From Cannabis sativa (Eukaryota; Streptophyta; Magnoliopsida; Rosales; Cannabaceae), in contig NC_083602.1 of assembly GCF_029168945.1 (NCBI RefSeq), positions 67,910,600 to 67,974,599 on the forward strand: a stretch of 64,000 bases of DNA. The letters are read 5' to 3'. The notes beneath the pieces are model-generated. The model searched no databases and was not told the DNA's origin. It saw nothing but the letters and a program-made list of their open reading frames with translations. Position 1 is the first letter of the stretch; the number at the start of each line of letters is the position of its first letter. Of the stretch, positions 47,962 to 60,899 are shown piece after piece. A program made the position numbers and the translations under genes.

Positions 47962-48226
47962 TTCTTGCATAATTTTTTTTTTTTTGGCATATTTAGTTTC
48001 TTTTTATTTTGTTTTTGGTTGTGTGAAAAGGCTTCATGCCTCTTGACTTTGTGTTAGTTGGTCCTTTTATTTGTTTTATTTTATTTTTTTTGTGTTGAAT
48101 GTTATCTTGGATGTTATGTTTTTTTTTTAATGCATTGGAATGTTGCTTTGTTTTTATTTTTATTATTTATTTTTTCTCTTTTCTTTTATATTTTGTGAAT
48201 TCCTTGCCACCCTTTTTGATGAATCA

Positions 48227-48457
48227 AAAGGGGGAGAACAACTATTGATTAATTTTTGGCATCACCTCAATTTTTTTTTTTTTTTGAATCTAATCTATTT
48301 ATCATAAGTAAAAAATTGAGGGGGAGTTTACAAATTCATGCAAGGTAAATTTTATTTTCTTGCACACATTAAGGGGGAGCTAATCCAATTTACTTTGTTT
48401 AAATTTTTTTTCCCTTTCAAAATAATCAAATATTTGATATCATCAAAAAATGGGAGA
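48227..48457 (+). promoter_or_regulatory. Multiple polypurine tracts before the 3' LTR
   Basis: AAAAGGGGGAG (48227), TTGAGGGGGAG (48316) and AAGGGGGAG (48371) precede the terminal tract AAAAAATGGGAGA (48445-48457) that abuts the LTR. Repeated tracts are characteristic of Sireviruses; the terminal copy primes plus-strand DNA synthesis. Confidence 0.8.
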
Positions 48458-49922
48458 TTTTTAACTCAAACTTTTAGATCTCCTTGTTTTGATGATTAAC
48501 AAATATTTGATTATTATTTGTTACTAATGATTTATTGATTTTGTAGCAAATTTAAAAGAGAAAATAAATATTTTGGTATTTTTACCAAACTTTTGAAAGC
48601 AACACTAAATGGATTCAACAAGCATATCAAGAGCAAAAGATTCATCAAGGGATCAACAACTCAAGACCCTATTCAAAAGAGGTCTTCAAAAGCCCAAAGT
48701 CAAAAAGTCAACCCGAAAGTCAAAGTCAAGGTCAACTCTCGGGAAAATTCAACATGGGATCAAAAACATGCAAATTAAGCTAGGAGGCTCATCTACATCA
48801 AGACTACTCAAAATCAAATGGTATAAATTTACTTTAGTCTTGTTAAAGTGATTTGCATAGCACACTAAGTTTTTATAAATTTGAATTTTGGCCCATTCAC
48901 TAACTTGTGCAACAAGTTTTCTCACACGATAGTTCAAAAAAAATTTTGATTGAATTTCTAAATCACATTTTGTTTAACTAAGAGAACAAAGTTGGAATTT
49001 CTGAAATCGGATAATCGAGTAAGAAGTTATGCGCGTTTAAGTCCCGAAAAATGGCATTTTTGCCTCTGGTCAGTCATCCGGAATTTCGGTTGGCATCCGG
49101 AATTCCGGTTGTAATCAATCCGGAATTCTGGTTCCCATCCGGACTTCCAGTTCATGGCTGACCTCACCTCGGGAAACGTGCTAACGGCTATAAACGGCTA
49201 GTTTTCTTTCAAACACTATATAAACTCGATTTTTCTTTCAAAAAATAAGTTGGTTGAGCATTTATTACAAACATCTAACCTATCTAAGTGAGATTAAGGA
49301 GGTTCCAAGTTTGAAATCCAAACAAACACTTTTCACACACTTTGAGCCAAAATTTGATTTTATTCATCTTAAGTGTGCTTGCTTTTCAGTCTAGGTTTCC
49401 ATTGTATCATCATATTTCTAGAGTGATTTTAGCTTGTATATCAAACACATTTCTATATTGTGATTGAGGTGAGGTTGGCACCGGTATTGTAAACAACCCG
49501 GTAATAGTGAGATTGGCACTTCAACAATCCGAGAAAGAGGTTAATAGTCCTCGGGGGTGCGAAACTATTGTAAGAGGTTTGGAAATACCTTGGTGAAAAT
49601 TTCCCGGTTGTAAGGGTTAGTCAAGCCCGTTAACTTGGCTCGATATTGGAACTCAAAGCTAGGTCCATAGCTTTGAAGACCAAGGACGTAGGCGGCATAG
49701 CTCTACCGAACCTTGTAAAAATTGAGAGTTTGCATTTTCTAATCCTTAAACTCTTCACTTTACAAGTTTAATTATTTGTCTTAATATATTGATTGCCATA
49801 CTACTTTCTTTTACTTGATTAATTGACTAATTGCATAATTTTGTGTTAAAAGTTTTAATTTTCCGAAATTAGTTTAAATTTCCAATTCACCCCCCCTCTT
49901 GGAAACATATCTTGGGCTAGCA
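48458..49922 (+). repeat. 3' LTR of copia copy 1
   Basis: 1465 bp, same structure as the 5' LTR. Ends have decayed slightly: it starts TTTTAACTC and ends CTAGCA instead of TGTTAACTC and CTAACA. Confidence 0.9.
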
Positions 49923-50032
49923 ACTTGTGGGATGAGTTACGCCTCCACTCAACCTCCGCCTACTTCAGTTGAGGAACGCCAATAAGAGCGTCACTTTATT
50001 GGTACTGGAGCACATATTGATGTTGATGTTGG
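49923..50032 (+). pseudogene. Harbinger ORF1, middle fragment between two copia elements
   Basis: About 105 bp of Harbinger DNA left between the two copia insertions. It reads GMSYASTQPPPTSVEERQ, a linker typical of these Myb-like proteins, then a stop, then HFIGTGAHIDVDV. It connects the upstream exon (39417-39505) to the downstream part (60464 on). Starts with the ACTTG duplication; ends with GTTGG. Confidence 0.75.
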
Positions 50033-51493
50033 TGTTAGCCCAAGATATGTTTCCAAGAAGGGGGGTGAATTGGAAATTTAAACTAATTTCGGAAAATTAA
50101 AACTTTTAACACAAAATTATGCAATTAGTCAATTAATCAAGTAAAAGCAAGTAGTATGGCAAGCAATATATTAAGACAAATAATTAAACTTGTAAAGTAA
50201 AGAGTTTAAGGATTAGAAAATGCAAACTCTCGATTTTTACAAGGTTCGGTAGAACTATGCCACCTACGTCCTTGGTCTTCAAAGCTATGGACCTAGCTTT
50301 GAGTTCCAATATCGAGCCAAGTTAACGGCTTGACTAACCCTTACAAACTGTGAAATTTTCACCAAGGTATTTCCAAACCTCTTACAATAGTTTCGCACCC
50401 CGAGGACTATTAACCTCTTCTCGGATTGTTAAAGTGCCAATCTCACTATTTCCGGGTTGTTTACAAAACCTGGCATAACCTCACCTCAATCACAATATGG
50501 AAATGTGTTTGATATACAAGCTAAAATCACTCTAGAAATATGATGATACAATGGAAACCTAGAGTGAAAAGCAAGCACACTTAAGATGAATAAAATCAAA
50601 TTTTGGCTCAAAGAGTGTGAAAAGTGTTGGTTTGGATTTCAAACTTAGAAGCTCCTTGATCTCACTTAGATAGGTTAGATATATGTAATAAATGCTCAAC
50701 CAACTTATTTTTTGAAAGAAAAATCGAGTTTATATAGTGTTTGATAAAAAACTAGCCGTTTATAGCCGTTAGCACGTTTCCCGAGGTGAGGTCAGCCATG
50801 AACCGGAAGTTCCGATGGGAACCGAATCTCGATTGATTACAACCGACTTTTTGCCAACCGAATTCCGATGGCCGACCAAAGGGCAAAAGTGCCATTTTTC
50901 GGGACTTAAACGCGCATAACTTCGATTATCCGATTTCAGAAATTCCAACTTTGTTCTCTTAGTTAAACAAAATGTAATTTATAAATCCAATCAAAAAACT
51001 TTTTGAACTATCGTGTGAGAAAACTTGTTGCACAAGTTAGTGAATGGGCCAAAATTCAAATTTATAAAAACTTAGTGTGCTATGCAAATCAGTTTAATAA
51101 GACTAAAGTAGATTTATACCATTTAATTTTGAGTAGTCTTGATGTAGATGAGCCTCCTAGCTTGATTTGCATGTTTTTGATCCCAAGTTGATTTTTCCCG
51201 AGAGTTGACCTTGACTTTGACTTTGACTTTGACTTTCGGGTTAACTTTTTGACTTTGGGATTTTGAAGACCTCTTTTGAATAGGGTCGTGAGTTGTTGAT
51301 CCCTTGATGAATCTTTTGCTCTTGATATGCTTGTTGAGTCCATTTAGTGTTGCTTTTAAAAGTTTGGTAAAAATACCAAAATATTTATTTTCTCTTTTAA
51401 ATTTGCTACAAAATCAATAAATCATTAGTAACAAATAATAATCAAATATTTGATAATCATCAAAACAAGGAGATCGAAAAGTTTGAGTTAACA
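50033..51493 (-). repeat. 3' LTR of copia copy 2
   Basis: Begins TGTTAGCCC and ends GAGTTAACA on the plus strand. The CCGGAATTCCGG sites of copy 1 appear here with missing or altered bases (50,800-50,880). Confidence 0.88.
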
Positions 51494-51507
51494 ATCTCCC
51501 CCTTTTT
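51494..51507 (-). promoter_or_regulatory. Polypurine tract of copia copy 2
   Basis: AAAAAGGGGGAGAT on the minus strand directly before the 3' LTR. Further tracts lie at about 51,640-51,655 and 51,720-51,730. Confidence 0.82.
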
Positions 51508-51997
51508 GATGATATCAAATATTTGATTATTTTGAAAGGGAAAGAAAAAATTTAAGCAAAGTAAGTTGGATTAGCTCCTCCTTAATGTGTGCAAGAAAAA
51601 AAATTTACCTTTTAGTTTTACCTTGCATGAATTTGTAAACTCCCCCTCAATTTTTACTTATGATAAAAGGATTAGAAAAAAAATTTGAGGTGATGCCAAA
51701 AATTAATCAATAGTTGTTCTCCCCCTTTTGATTCATCAAAAAGGGTGGCAAGGAATTCACAAAATATAAAAGAAAAGAGAGAAAAAAATAATAAAAATAA
51801 AAACAAAGCAACATGCCAATGCATTAAAAAGAAAACATAACATCCAAAATAACATTCAACACAACAAACAAACAACAAAAAAAATAAAACAAAGAAAAAG
51901 GACCAACTAACACAAAGTCAAGAGGCATGAAGCCTTTGCACACAACCAAAAAAAAAAAGAAACTAAATAAGCCAAAAAAAAAAAAATAATGCAAGAA

Positions 51998-53235
51998 CTA
52001 GTTTGGTGGGGGGCCAAAGCGATCCATGTATGCCCTCCATTGTGCCATCTCCTCTTGCACATTTGCAAACCCATGAACCATGTCACTCCTCATGGTGTTG
52101 ATGTCGTTGTTGAGGTTGGTGAGTTGTGAGTTGAGATCATTTCTCAAGGTTTGAAATTGGTTGTCAACCGAAGTGTGAAGACGAGTAAAAGCTTCCTCAA
52201 GGTTGAATTGGGGAAAAGTAGGCATGGGAGGAGCTTGAGGAGGCATCTCTTCTTCTTCTTCTTCTTCTTCTTCTTCTTCTTCTTCTTCACTTTCACTTGC
52301 GGGCAAATTAATTTCTTCATCATCACTCTCCAAATCAATTTGCATTCTTTGCCCTCTTTTGGGTGTGAACACCCACTCATTGTTAAGGAATTTGTAACCC
52401 ATAGCCTTGAAAGTTTTGGATCCTAGAATGTCAGTAGAGGTAGGATCATTTTTCTTTTCATGTAGGGTAGGAATTCCTAAGAGAGGAAAAAGGTAGCTAA
52501 GAAGAAAACCAAAGGGAAGTGCCTTAATCATATTAGGCTTGTCCACATCAAGTATAAATTTTAAAATAAGATAGCCTAGGTTGATGGGTGTAGTTTTGGC
52601 TATGATGAGATGCATGAGTAATTGATCAATGGAATTGATCTCATCTTGGTGGCCACTTCTAGGAGCAAGATTTGCAACAATAAATTTGTGGAGAATCTTA
52701 GCCTCTAAAGTGAGTTGGTGTCTTTTTGGTCTCATAATAAAAGGGCCATCACCACAAATATTCCTAGAACACTCATCAAAGTTAAAAATGGCATCATTTT
52801 TGAGAGAAAGTTTGGGTTCAAGTAATATGCCACCATTTGGTGCTCCTAACATGTCATTGAGAGAGGCTACATTGAGTTCAAAAGCTACTCCTCTAAGGGT
52901 TCCTCTAACACCTAAAGGTTCTAGGGTAGGTTTAATGCAAGCATAAAAACCTTGAACTAGCCTAGGATACAATGGAGTATTAATTTGAATAAAAGATGTC
53001 CATCCTAGGGTATCAAAATGATGACTAAAATCAACACAATCAAGGCTAGGGAGATCACAAATTTTACCTTTCGAGAATTTTCCTGTGAGGAGAAATCATT
53101 GACAAACTTGTTGTGATCTTCATCATTGAAGAAGAGAGTGGGCTCTTGCCTTGCTTTTGCCCTTATTTCCCTTTGTTGAATTGCACTAGCCATTCTCTTG
53201 GGAGCTCTTGATGAGGAAGCCATTGAAGAACACAC
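51998..53235 (-). pseudogene. Third ORF of copia copy 2, frameshifted
   Basis: Same protein as at 46717-47961. The N-terminal 50 or so residues are in one frame (53235-53005) and the remaining 324 (52972-51998) in another, with indels around 52,975-53,090. The Transposase_32-like domain, acidic run (one Glu longer) and coiled coil are otherwise conserved, with few amino-acid changes. Confidence 0.8.
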
Positions 53236-54145
53236 TTCTCTTTTTTTTTAATTATTGGAAGATGAGAGCCGAGGCTTTGAAAGAGAGAATTTTAGAGAAA
53301 AAGAGATGATGGCCGCCGTATTAGGGTTGAAAAACCGAATGGGGGAGGAAAAAATTCGGTGGTAGGGTTTAAAAAGGGAAAAATCGTATTAAAAAGACAA
53401 AAACACCCCTTTGTCGATCCTATGCCATCCGACTCCGATGGTACAACCTAATTCCTGGCACAGACTGTAAAAAAAAATTCCTAAAATCGTGCTAAAAAAT
53501 CCAATTTTGACCCAAATGACCCCAAACCAATTCTAATACCTTTAATATGATAAAACAAAATTGCTCAAACAAGAAAATCTGAAAAATAATGAAAAATGAC
53601 GATTTACGGTAAGTTTTTCGAAAATTGCCAAGAAAACTAGAACCGTACCAAAAATGAGTTTTATGCAACGAAATTGAAAAATTCTTTCCAGCAGTTTTAT
53701 AAAATAAAATGTGAGGTGTACAAACTTACTTAATCGAAAAATGTTGAAAAATGAGAGAGTTTGGCGAAAACACTCTTTCGGTGCCTAAAAATCTAAAAAT
53801 TCCACAAGTGAGGTACCAAAAATTTGTTTCATGCAAATTTCAATCAAGGCAAACCTATAGGCATACTAAATACATTCAATTTCACATATTCAAGCATATA
53901 GACACATAAGAAAATCAAATATGCAAAAATTCACATGTTCACTTGTTTAAAGACAATTCCAAAGTTCACCAAAAATCCACATTTTGACCTATAATTTTAA
54001 GTTTTTCAACAAGGATAGTTCATATAGGTCAAGTATCAATAAATTTTCTCATCTATGCATATAAATCTCATTAATATCATATTTGGAACAATTATGCATA
54101 AATAAGTAAGTAAAGAGATATGAAATTTTTCATAGCTAGCAAACC

Positions 54146-57100
54146 TTATATTTCATTTAAGTTGGTCATGCCTAGCTCTCTTCTAATGAAACTAAATCTC
54201 TCATCACTAAGAGGCTTGGTGAATATATCCGCTAATTGGAATTCTAAGTGCTTACAAAGTCTAGCATAATATCACCTCTTTTGGATATGATCTCTAAGGA
54301 AGTGGTGCCTTATGTCAATATGCTTGGCTCTAGAATGCAATATTGGATTCTGTAGAGAGGTTAATGGCACTAAAGTAGTTATCACACTTTATGGGTGTAC
54401 ATTCAAAATCAATATCAAAATCCTTAAGAGTTTGTTTCATCCAAAGTATTTGTGCACAACAACTACCCGCGGCTATATATTCGACTTCGGCCAGGATAGA
54501 GCTACCGAGTTTTGTTTTTCGCTAAACCATGACACTAAGGAATTTCTAGAAAGTGACAAGTTCCACTAGTACTTTTTCTATCCGTCTTACAACCAAAGAA
54601 AAAGCTCGCATCCGAGTAGCTAACTATTTCAAAGTTTGAGTTCTTGGGGTACCAAAGTCCTAGATTCATTGTGCCTATCAAGTATCTAAATATTCTCTTA
54701 ATGGCACTTAAGTGGGATTCTTTAGGACAAGATTGGTACCTAGCACAAAGACCAACACTAAACAAAATATCCGGTCTACTAGCGGTTAAATATAATAAAG
54801 AGCCAATCATACCTCGATACTTGGTGATGTCCACATTCTTACCGCTTTCATCTTTGTCCATCTTTATGGATGTGCTCATGGGTGTATTCATGGACTTTGC
54901 ATTTGCCAAGTCAAACTTTTGAAGAAGATCCTGATGTACTTAGTTTGACCTATGAATATGCCATCCTTTTGTTGCTTGATTTGAAGTCCAAGAAAAAAGT
55001 TGAGTTCTCCCATCATGCTCATCTCAAACTCACTATGCATACACTTAGAAAATTCTTCACAAAGAGCATCATTAGTAGCACCAAAAATAATATCATCAAC
55101 ATAAATTTGTACTATAATAATGTGTTTGGATTTTCTTTTTATAAAAAGTGTATTATCCGCTTTACCCATTGAAAAACCATTTGAAATAAGAAAAGTGCTT
55201 AATCTTTCATACCAAGCTCTAGGAGCTTGCTTTAAACCATATAAAGCCTTTTTCAATTTGTAAACATGGTTAGGGTATTTATGATTTTGAAAACCGAGTG
55301 GTTGAGAGACATAAACCTCTTCCATAATGTACCCATTTAAGAATGCGATTTTTACATCCATTTGATACAAGATAAAATTCGTGGCATGCAAAAGCTAACA
55401 ACATTCTAATGGACTCAAGTCTTACACGGCAAAGGTTTCCTCATAATCAATTCCTTCTTCTTGATTGTAACCTTGGGCCACTAATCTAGCCTTGTTACGC
55501 ACAATGACCCCATGCTCATCTACCTTATTTCTATAGACCCATTTTGTTCCAATCACCGATTGATGTGACTGCCTCTGGAACTAACTCCCAAACATTATTT
55601 CTTATAAATTGATTTATTTCTTCTTGCATAGCTAGAAGCCAAAATTCATCAACTTCGGCCTCTTTAAAATTCTTTGGTTCAATTTTAGAAATAAAAGCAA
55701 TGAAATTACACAAGTTTCTAAGGGAGTTTCTAGTAGTGACACCTTGAGAAGGATCACCTAGAATTTGGTCTATAGGATGAGCGATTTTGAATTTCCACTC
55801 ATGTGGAAGGTTAGAGTTCATACCTTGGCTTTCATTTACCTTTTCCACGGGTGGTTCCTCTTTGGGAGTTTGTGAAGGAGCATTGGAAGTCTCTCCAATT
55901 TCGAGATTTTGAACCTCATCTCCCAAACCTACAACATCATCATCTAAACTTTTGCTTGTAGGCGAGTTAGTCTCATCAAAAGCAACATGAATAGATTCTT
56001 CAACAACATTAGTTCTTTTGTTATAAATTCTATAAGCTTTACTATGTGTTGAATACCCTATAAAAATTCCAACATCGGATTTAGCATCAAATTTTCCAAG
56101 GTTGTCCTTGGTGTTTAAAATGTAACATTTGCATCCAAAAACTTTAAAATAGCCAATGTTGGGTTTTCTTCCTTTCCAAAGCTCATAAGGGGTTTTATTC
56201 ATGTTGGGCCTAATGAAAACACGATTCAAATTATAGCAAGAGGTATTGATAAATTTCGCCCAAAAATATTTTGGTAATGAAATTTCATTTAGCATTGACC
56301 TAGCCATTTCTTGAATTGTTCTATTCTTCCTTTCGACAACTCCATTTTGTCAGGAGTTCGGTGCGTAAAAGTTATGGTTAAAACCATGATCATCACAAAA
56401 CAATTCTAAGGCATCATTGTCAAACTCACCACCATGGTCACTCCTAACGGAGGTAATAGAATATCCTTTTTCATTTTGCACATTTTTACAAAATTTAACA
56501 AAGTTTTCCAAAACATCACTTTTAAGAGTCAAGAAAATAACCCAAGTAAATCTTGAAAAATCATCAACAATTACAAATGCATAGTATTTACCACCAAGAC
56601 TAGCAATTCTAGAAGGACCAAATAAATCAATATGAAGCGATTGCAAAGGTCTAGTAGTTGAAATTTCTTTCTTGGAATGAAAAGATGTTTTAATTTTTTT
56701 TCCAAATTGGCATGCATCACAAAGTTTATCTTTAACAAACTAATAGATGGCAAACCAATAACAAGATCTTTTCTAACCAATTTTGAAATAGAATCCATAC
56801 TAGCATGTCCTAATCTTCTATGCCACAACCAAGAATTATCATTCATAACGGTTAAACATTTATTTTTACTATCAAAAGAATCAACATCAATAACATACAC
56901 ATTATCCTTCCTTACTCCAAGGAAAATAACTTCATTGGTTGAAACATTTTCAATGGAGCATTTTGAGGATTCAAACACAACACGAAAACCTATATCACAT
57001 AATTGACTAATACTAAGCAAGTTATGTTTAAGATTATCAACAAGAAGCACATTTTTAATACATGGAGAGTATATGTTACCGATATCACCAATGCCCAAGA

Positions 57101-57260
57101 TTTTTCCTTTTGAATTGTCTCCAAAAGTGACAAAGCCACTTTCCTTGCTTTTAAAGCTTGAAAATCTTGATGGATCACCTGGCCATATGCTTTGAACATC
57201 CACTATCCAAGAACCATAAGCTTTGGCTCTTTCTTGTTGATTCCTACAAAAACAAATTCA
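54146..57260 (-). pseudogene. pol: Copia copy 2 pol, many frameshifts
   Basis: Pieces in order on the minus strand: protease and integrase zinc region (57203-56571, LWHRRLGHAS intact), integrase core (56646-56350, [11 protein letters not shown]), integrase end and RT start (56307-55531), RT (55391-54888, [12 protein letters not shown]) and RNase H start (54909-54535). After that the RNase H end is scrambled down to the stop at 54146. At least six frame changes. The protease DSG motif is damaged near 57,190-57,200. Confidence 0.88.
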
Positions 57261-57312
57261 TTTGTTGGCTTTTGGTACCCATATAACTTCTTTGGGTCCA
57301 TTCATGTTAGTT

Positions 57313-58922
57313 CTAACCCTTTCGTACCCATTTAGTCTTGCCTAGATATGCAAATTTCTTTACATGACAATAGGAAATAGTATGACCATCTCGGTTACAA
57401 TATGTGCATGTAAAGTGAGGTAGACTAGATGATTTCACAAAAAAGTTTCTCAAAAATTTTTGTTTCTTACTAGGATCATAACCAATACCATTTTTTGAAA
57501 AACCACATGATTGGTTTCCCACCATGAGATCATAGCCTTCCTTACCTCTAGTGAAGGTATATATATCATTTTTTAGGCTTCTCACATGGGCTTTCAAATA
57601 AATAATTTCTTTCTTATGTGAAGCACATGTAGCACATTGAGATTTAGCTATAAGTTCTTTTTCATTTATTTTCAAAATCTCAATTTCTTTTAAAATCATG
57701 TTGGTCTTCTCTCTAAGGGTTTGGTTTTTAACAAGCAATTTACCAAAATCATCAAATAGTTCCTTAAATGAATTAGACAACTCATCATATGACATATCTA
57801 AGTTATCATCATCATTTTCGCTATCACAATCATTTTGGTTAGAAATGCTTACCCCATCATCAAGTGCCATCATGCACATGTTTGCCACTTCATTCTTTCC
57901 TTCTTCTTCGAGTCCTCTTCGTCACTATCGAGCCAATCCGCCAACATTGCCCTTCCTTTGTATTTGTTCTTCTTTCTCATTGGACAATCCATCTTCATAT
58001 GTCCGGCTTCTTGCACTCAAAGCAAATTGGTGGATCATCTTTGCTTTTTCTTTCTTTTGAGTCACTCCCTCTTCAGTGGCTTCTTCCCCAAAGTTTTTTT
58101 TGAATTTAATGAACTTTTTGTATTTCTGTAGAGAAGAAAGGCTGCCAAGTCCTCCATGTCACTACATAAGCTTTCCTCATCTTCTTCACTAATGGCATGG
58201 GAGGATGAAGACTTGAATGCAATAGTCTTCTTTTCTTCTCAACTTCCTCTTCTTCTTGAGCACTCATGAAAATTTCATGGTTCATGAGTGAGCTAATTAG
58301 TTCTTCCAAGTGGAAGTTAAGCCGAGAGATCCTTGGCTTCTTGAATGGCAACCACCTTTCCTTGATAAGCCTTGGTGAGACTTCTCAAAATCTTGGTCAC
58401 CATATCCTTTTGAGTAAGTACCTTGCCAAGAGAGTTCAAACCATTAGTAATTGTAGTGAAGCGAGTATACATATTGGCAATGGTTTCATCCGATTTCATC
58501 TTAAAGTTCTCATATTGAGTGGAATAAATTTGAATTTTAGTTTCCTTCATAAAGACTAGTTCCTCACGAGTAACTTCAAGCATTTTCCACATATCATAAG
58601 CGTAGAGGCTTGTTCAATATTTTTAAAAATATCTCTATCCAAACCACATATAAGAGCATATTTAGCTTTAGCATTTTTAAAGCATTTTCTTATCATTTTC
58701 ATCACATGCTTCAGAAGTCTTAATTACTTCAACACCATTTATGACATGTTTAGCAACATAAGGACCACTAGATACAATATGCCACAAATCATAGTCAATA
58801 GATTGAAGGTAAGTTTCCATTCTAATTTTCCAATAAGGAAAATCTACTCCATTGAAGTATGGTGCTCTATTTGTGCTAAAACCTTCTAACATGTTATTTT
58901 TTGAATTACTTGGAAACGCCTA
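57313..58922 (-). pseudogene. gag: Copia copy 2 gag, frameshifted, start codon lost
   Basis: Pieces 58892-58677, 58592-58317, 58351-58106 and 57888-57313 cover the same gag as copy 1. The ATG present in copy 1 reads as an altered sequence at about 58,920. The second zinc knuckle (CTYCNRDGHTISYC) is intact; the first, near 58,020-57,980, is shifted out of frame. Confidence 0.85.
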
Positions 58923-58976
58923 CGCTCTAGATTGTGAAATCTAATCAAATAATTTGAGCCCTTGCTCGATACCAAT

Positions 58977-60458
58977 TGTTAGCCCAAGATATGTTTCCAA
59001 GAGGGGGGTGAATTGGAAATTTAAACTAATTTCGGAAAATTAAAACTTTTAACACAAAATTATGCAATTAGTCAATTAATCAAGTAAAAGTTAAAGTAGA
59101 TGGCAAGCAATATATTAAGACAAATAATTAAATTTGTAAAGTAAAGAGTTTAAGGATTAGAAAAGGCAAACTCTCGATTTTTACAAGGTTCGTAGAACTA
59201 TGCCACCTACGTCTCTTGGTCTTCAAAGCTATGGACCTAGCTTTGAAGTTCCAATATCGAGCCAAGTTAACGGCTTCGACTAACCCTTACAACCGGAAAT
59301 TTTCACCAAGGTATTTCCAAACCTCTTACAATAGTTTCGCACCGCCGAGGACTATTAACCTCTTCTGATTGTTAAAGTGCCAATCTCACTATTTCCGGTT
59401 GTTTACAAAACCGGTGCCAACCTCACCTCAATCACAATATGGAAATGTGTTTCGATATACAAGCTAAAATCACTCTGTAGAAATATGATGATACAATGGA
59501 AACCTGTAAAGTGAAAAGCAAGCACACTTAAGATGAATAAAATCAAATTTTGGCTCAAAGTGTGTGAAAAGTGTTTGTTTGGATTTCAAACTTAGAAGCT
59601 CCTTGATCTCACTTAGATAGGTTAGATATATGTAATAAATGCTCAACCAACTTATTTTTTGAAAGAAAAATCGAGTTTATATATAAGAGCCTATAAAAAA
59701 CTAGCCGTTTATAGCCGTTAGCACGTTTCCCGAGGTGAGGTCAGCCATGAACCGGAAGTCCGGATGGGAACCGAAATTCCGGATTGATTACAACCGGAAT
59801 TCCGCCAGCCAACCTAATTCCTGGATGGTCGACCAAAGGGCAAAAGTTGCCATTTTTCTAGACTTAAACGCGCATAACTTCTTACTCGATTATCCGATTT
59901 CAGAAATTCCAACTTTGTTCTCTTAGTTAAACAAAATGTAATTTATAAATCCAATCAAAAAAATTTTTGAACTATCGTGTGAGAAAACTTGTTGCACAAG
60001 TTAGTGAATGGGCCAAAATTCAAATTTATAAAAACTTAGTGTGCTATGCAAATCACTTTAATAAGACTAAAGTAGATTTATACCATTTAATTTTGAGTAG
60101 TCTTGATGTAGATGAGCCTCCTAGCTTGATTTGCATGTTTTTGATCCCAAGTTGATTTTTCCCGAGAGTTGACCTTGACTTTGACTTTGACTTTGACTTT
60201 CTAAGTTGACTTTTTGACTTTGGGATTTTGAAGACCTCTTTTGAATAGGGTCTTGAGTTGTTGATCCCTTGATGAATCTTTTGCTCTTGATATGCTTGTT
60301 GAGTCCATTTAGTGTTGCTTTTAAAAGTTTGGTAAAAATACCAAAATATTTATTTTCTCTTTTAAATTTGCTACAAAATCAATAAATCATTAGTAACAAA
60401 TAATAATCAAATATTTGCTAATCATCAAAACAAGGAGATCGAAAAGTTTGAGTTAACA
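58977..60458 (-). repeat. 5' LTR of copia copy 2
   Basis: 1482 bp. Primer site on the minus strand beside it (about 58,965-58,975) reads TGGTATCGAGC, one base short. Many small indels relative to both LTRs of copy 1, clustered at CGG and CTAG sites. Confidence 0.88.
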
Positions 60459-60463
60459 GTTGG

Positions 60464-60899
60464 TATTGAATGTGATGGTGAAAATTTTTGGAGAGGAAGA
60501 AGAAGTTACTGATATACGTCGTCGAGCTACTTCTGCTCCACCTGATGCACCCAGGCCAAAGGAAAAAAAGAACAAAGGGGCTAACTCTGCTATGGAACAT
60601 GTGATGGAGCAACTTGCAAAAAGTATTGCTGCTAAAACTGAGGCATCACTAGTACAAAGTGAGAGTATGCATAAGTATATTGATTCAAGAGAAAAGAGAA
60701 TTAACGAAGAAACTAGAATATCACTGGTTCGATTAATATGGAAGATTGTGAAAATATTTTAGATGGTATTCCAGATCAAGATGACAAAAGGTACCTGAAA
60801 GCATTGCGTGAGTTTGTTGCAAACCCAGAATGGCATGGAATATTCCTGAGAATGAGTGAACAATGTCGTCATGCATATCTTGACTCATTGTTGGAGTGA
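60464..60899 (+). pseudogene. Harbinger ORF1, C-terminal part
   Basis: Continues the Myb-like protein after the second copia. It has an acidic, then basic linker (EEEEVTDIRRRA, APRPKEKKNKG), a helical MEHVMEQLAKSIAAKTEA segment, and after a frameshift near 60,730 the C-terminal GIPDQDDKRYLKALREFV and WHGIFLRMSEQCRHAYL motif typical of Myb/SANT-like PIF ORF1 proteins. Stop at 60897-60899. Confidence 0.78.

Larger units (their letters stand above)
39506..49922 (+). mobile_element. Sirevirus-like Ty1-copia element, copy 1
   Basis: 10.4 kb with LTRs 39506-40968 and 48458-49922, about 1-2% different by eye. Direct flanks are ACTGG (39501-39505) and ACTTG (49923-49927), a target duplication with one substitution. 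Perfect initiator-Met primer site. Gene order is gag, protease, integrase, reverse transcriptase, RNase H (copia), plus a third ORF downstream of pol and several AAGGGGGAG purine tracts. Long gag, post-pol ORF and multiple purine tracts match the Sirevirus lineage. It sits inside the Harbinger Myb ORF. Broken by three stops and two frameshifts. Confidence 0.9.
50033..60458 (-). mobile_element. Sirevirus-like Ty1-copia element, copy 2 (inverted)
   Basis: 10.4 kb on the minus strand with LTRs 50033-51493 (3') and 58977-60458 (5') and a perfect duplication GTTGG (50028-50032 and 60459-60463). Same family and gene order as copy 1, lying tail to tail with it. Coding frames are broken by many single-base and short indels, far more than in copy 1, yet some codons (gag and the integrase His) are intact here and mutated in copy 1. 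So it is an independent insertion and not a duplicate of copy 1. Confidence 0.9.

Noticed and set aside
39506..60458. The copia palindrome as a fold-back chimeric-read artefact.
   Set aside because: The arms have different target duplications, the Harbinger ORF1 continues coherently through both, and the arms differ by real substitutions (for example His versus Asn in integrase). Base errors in arm 2 remain possible.
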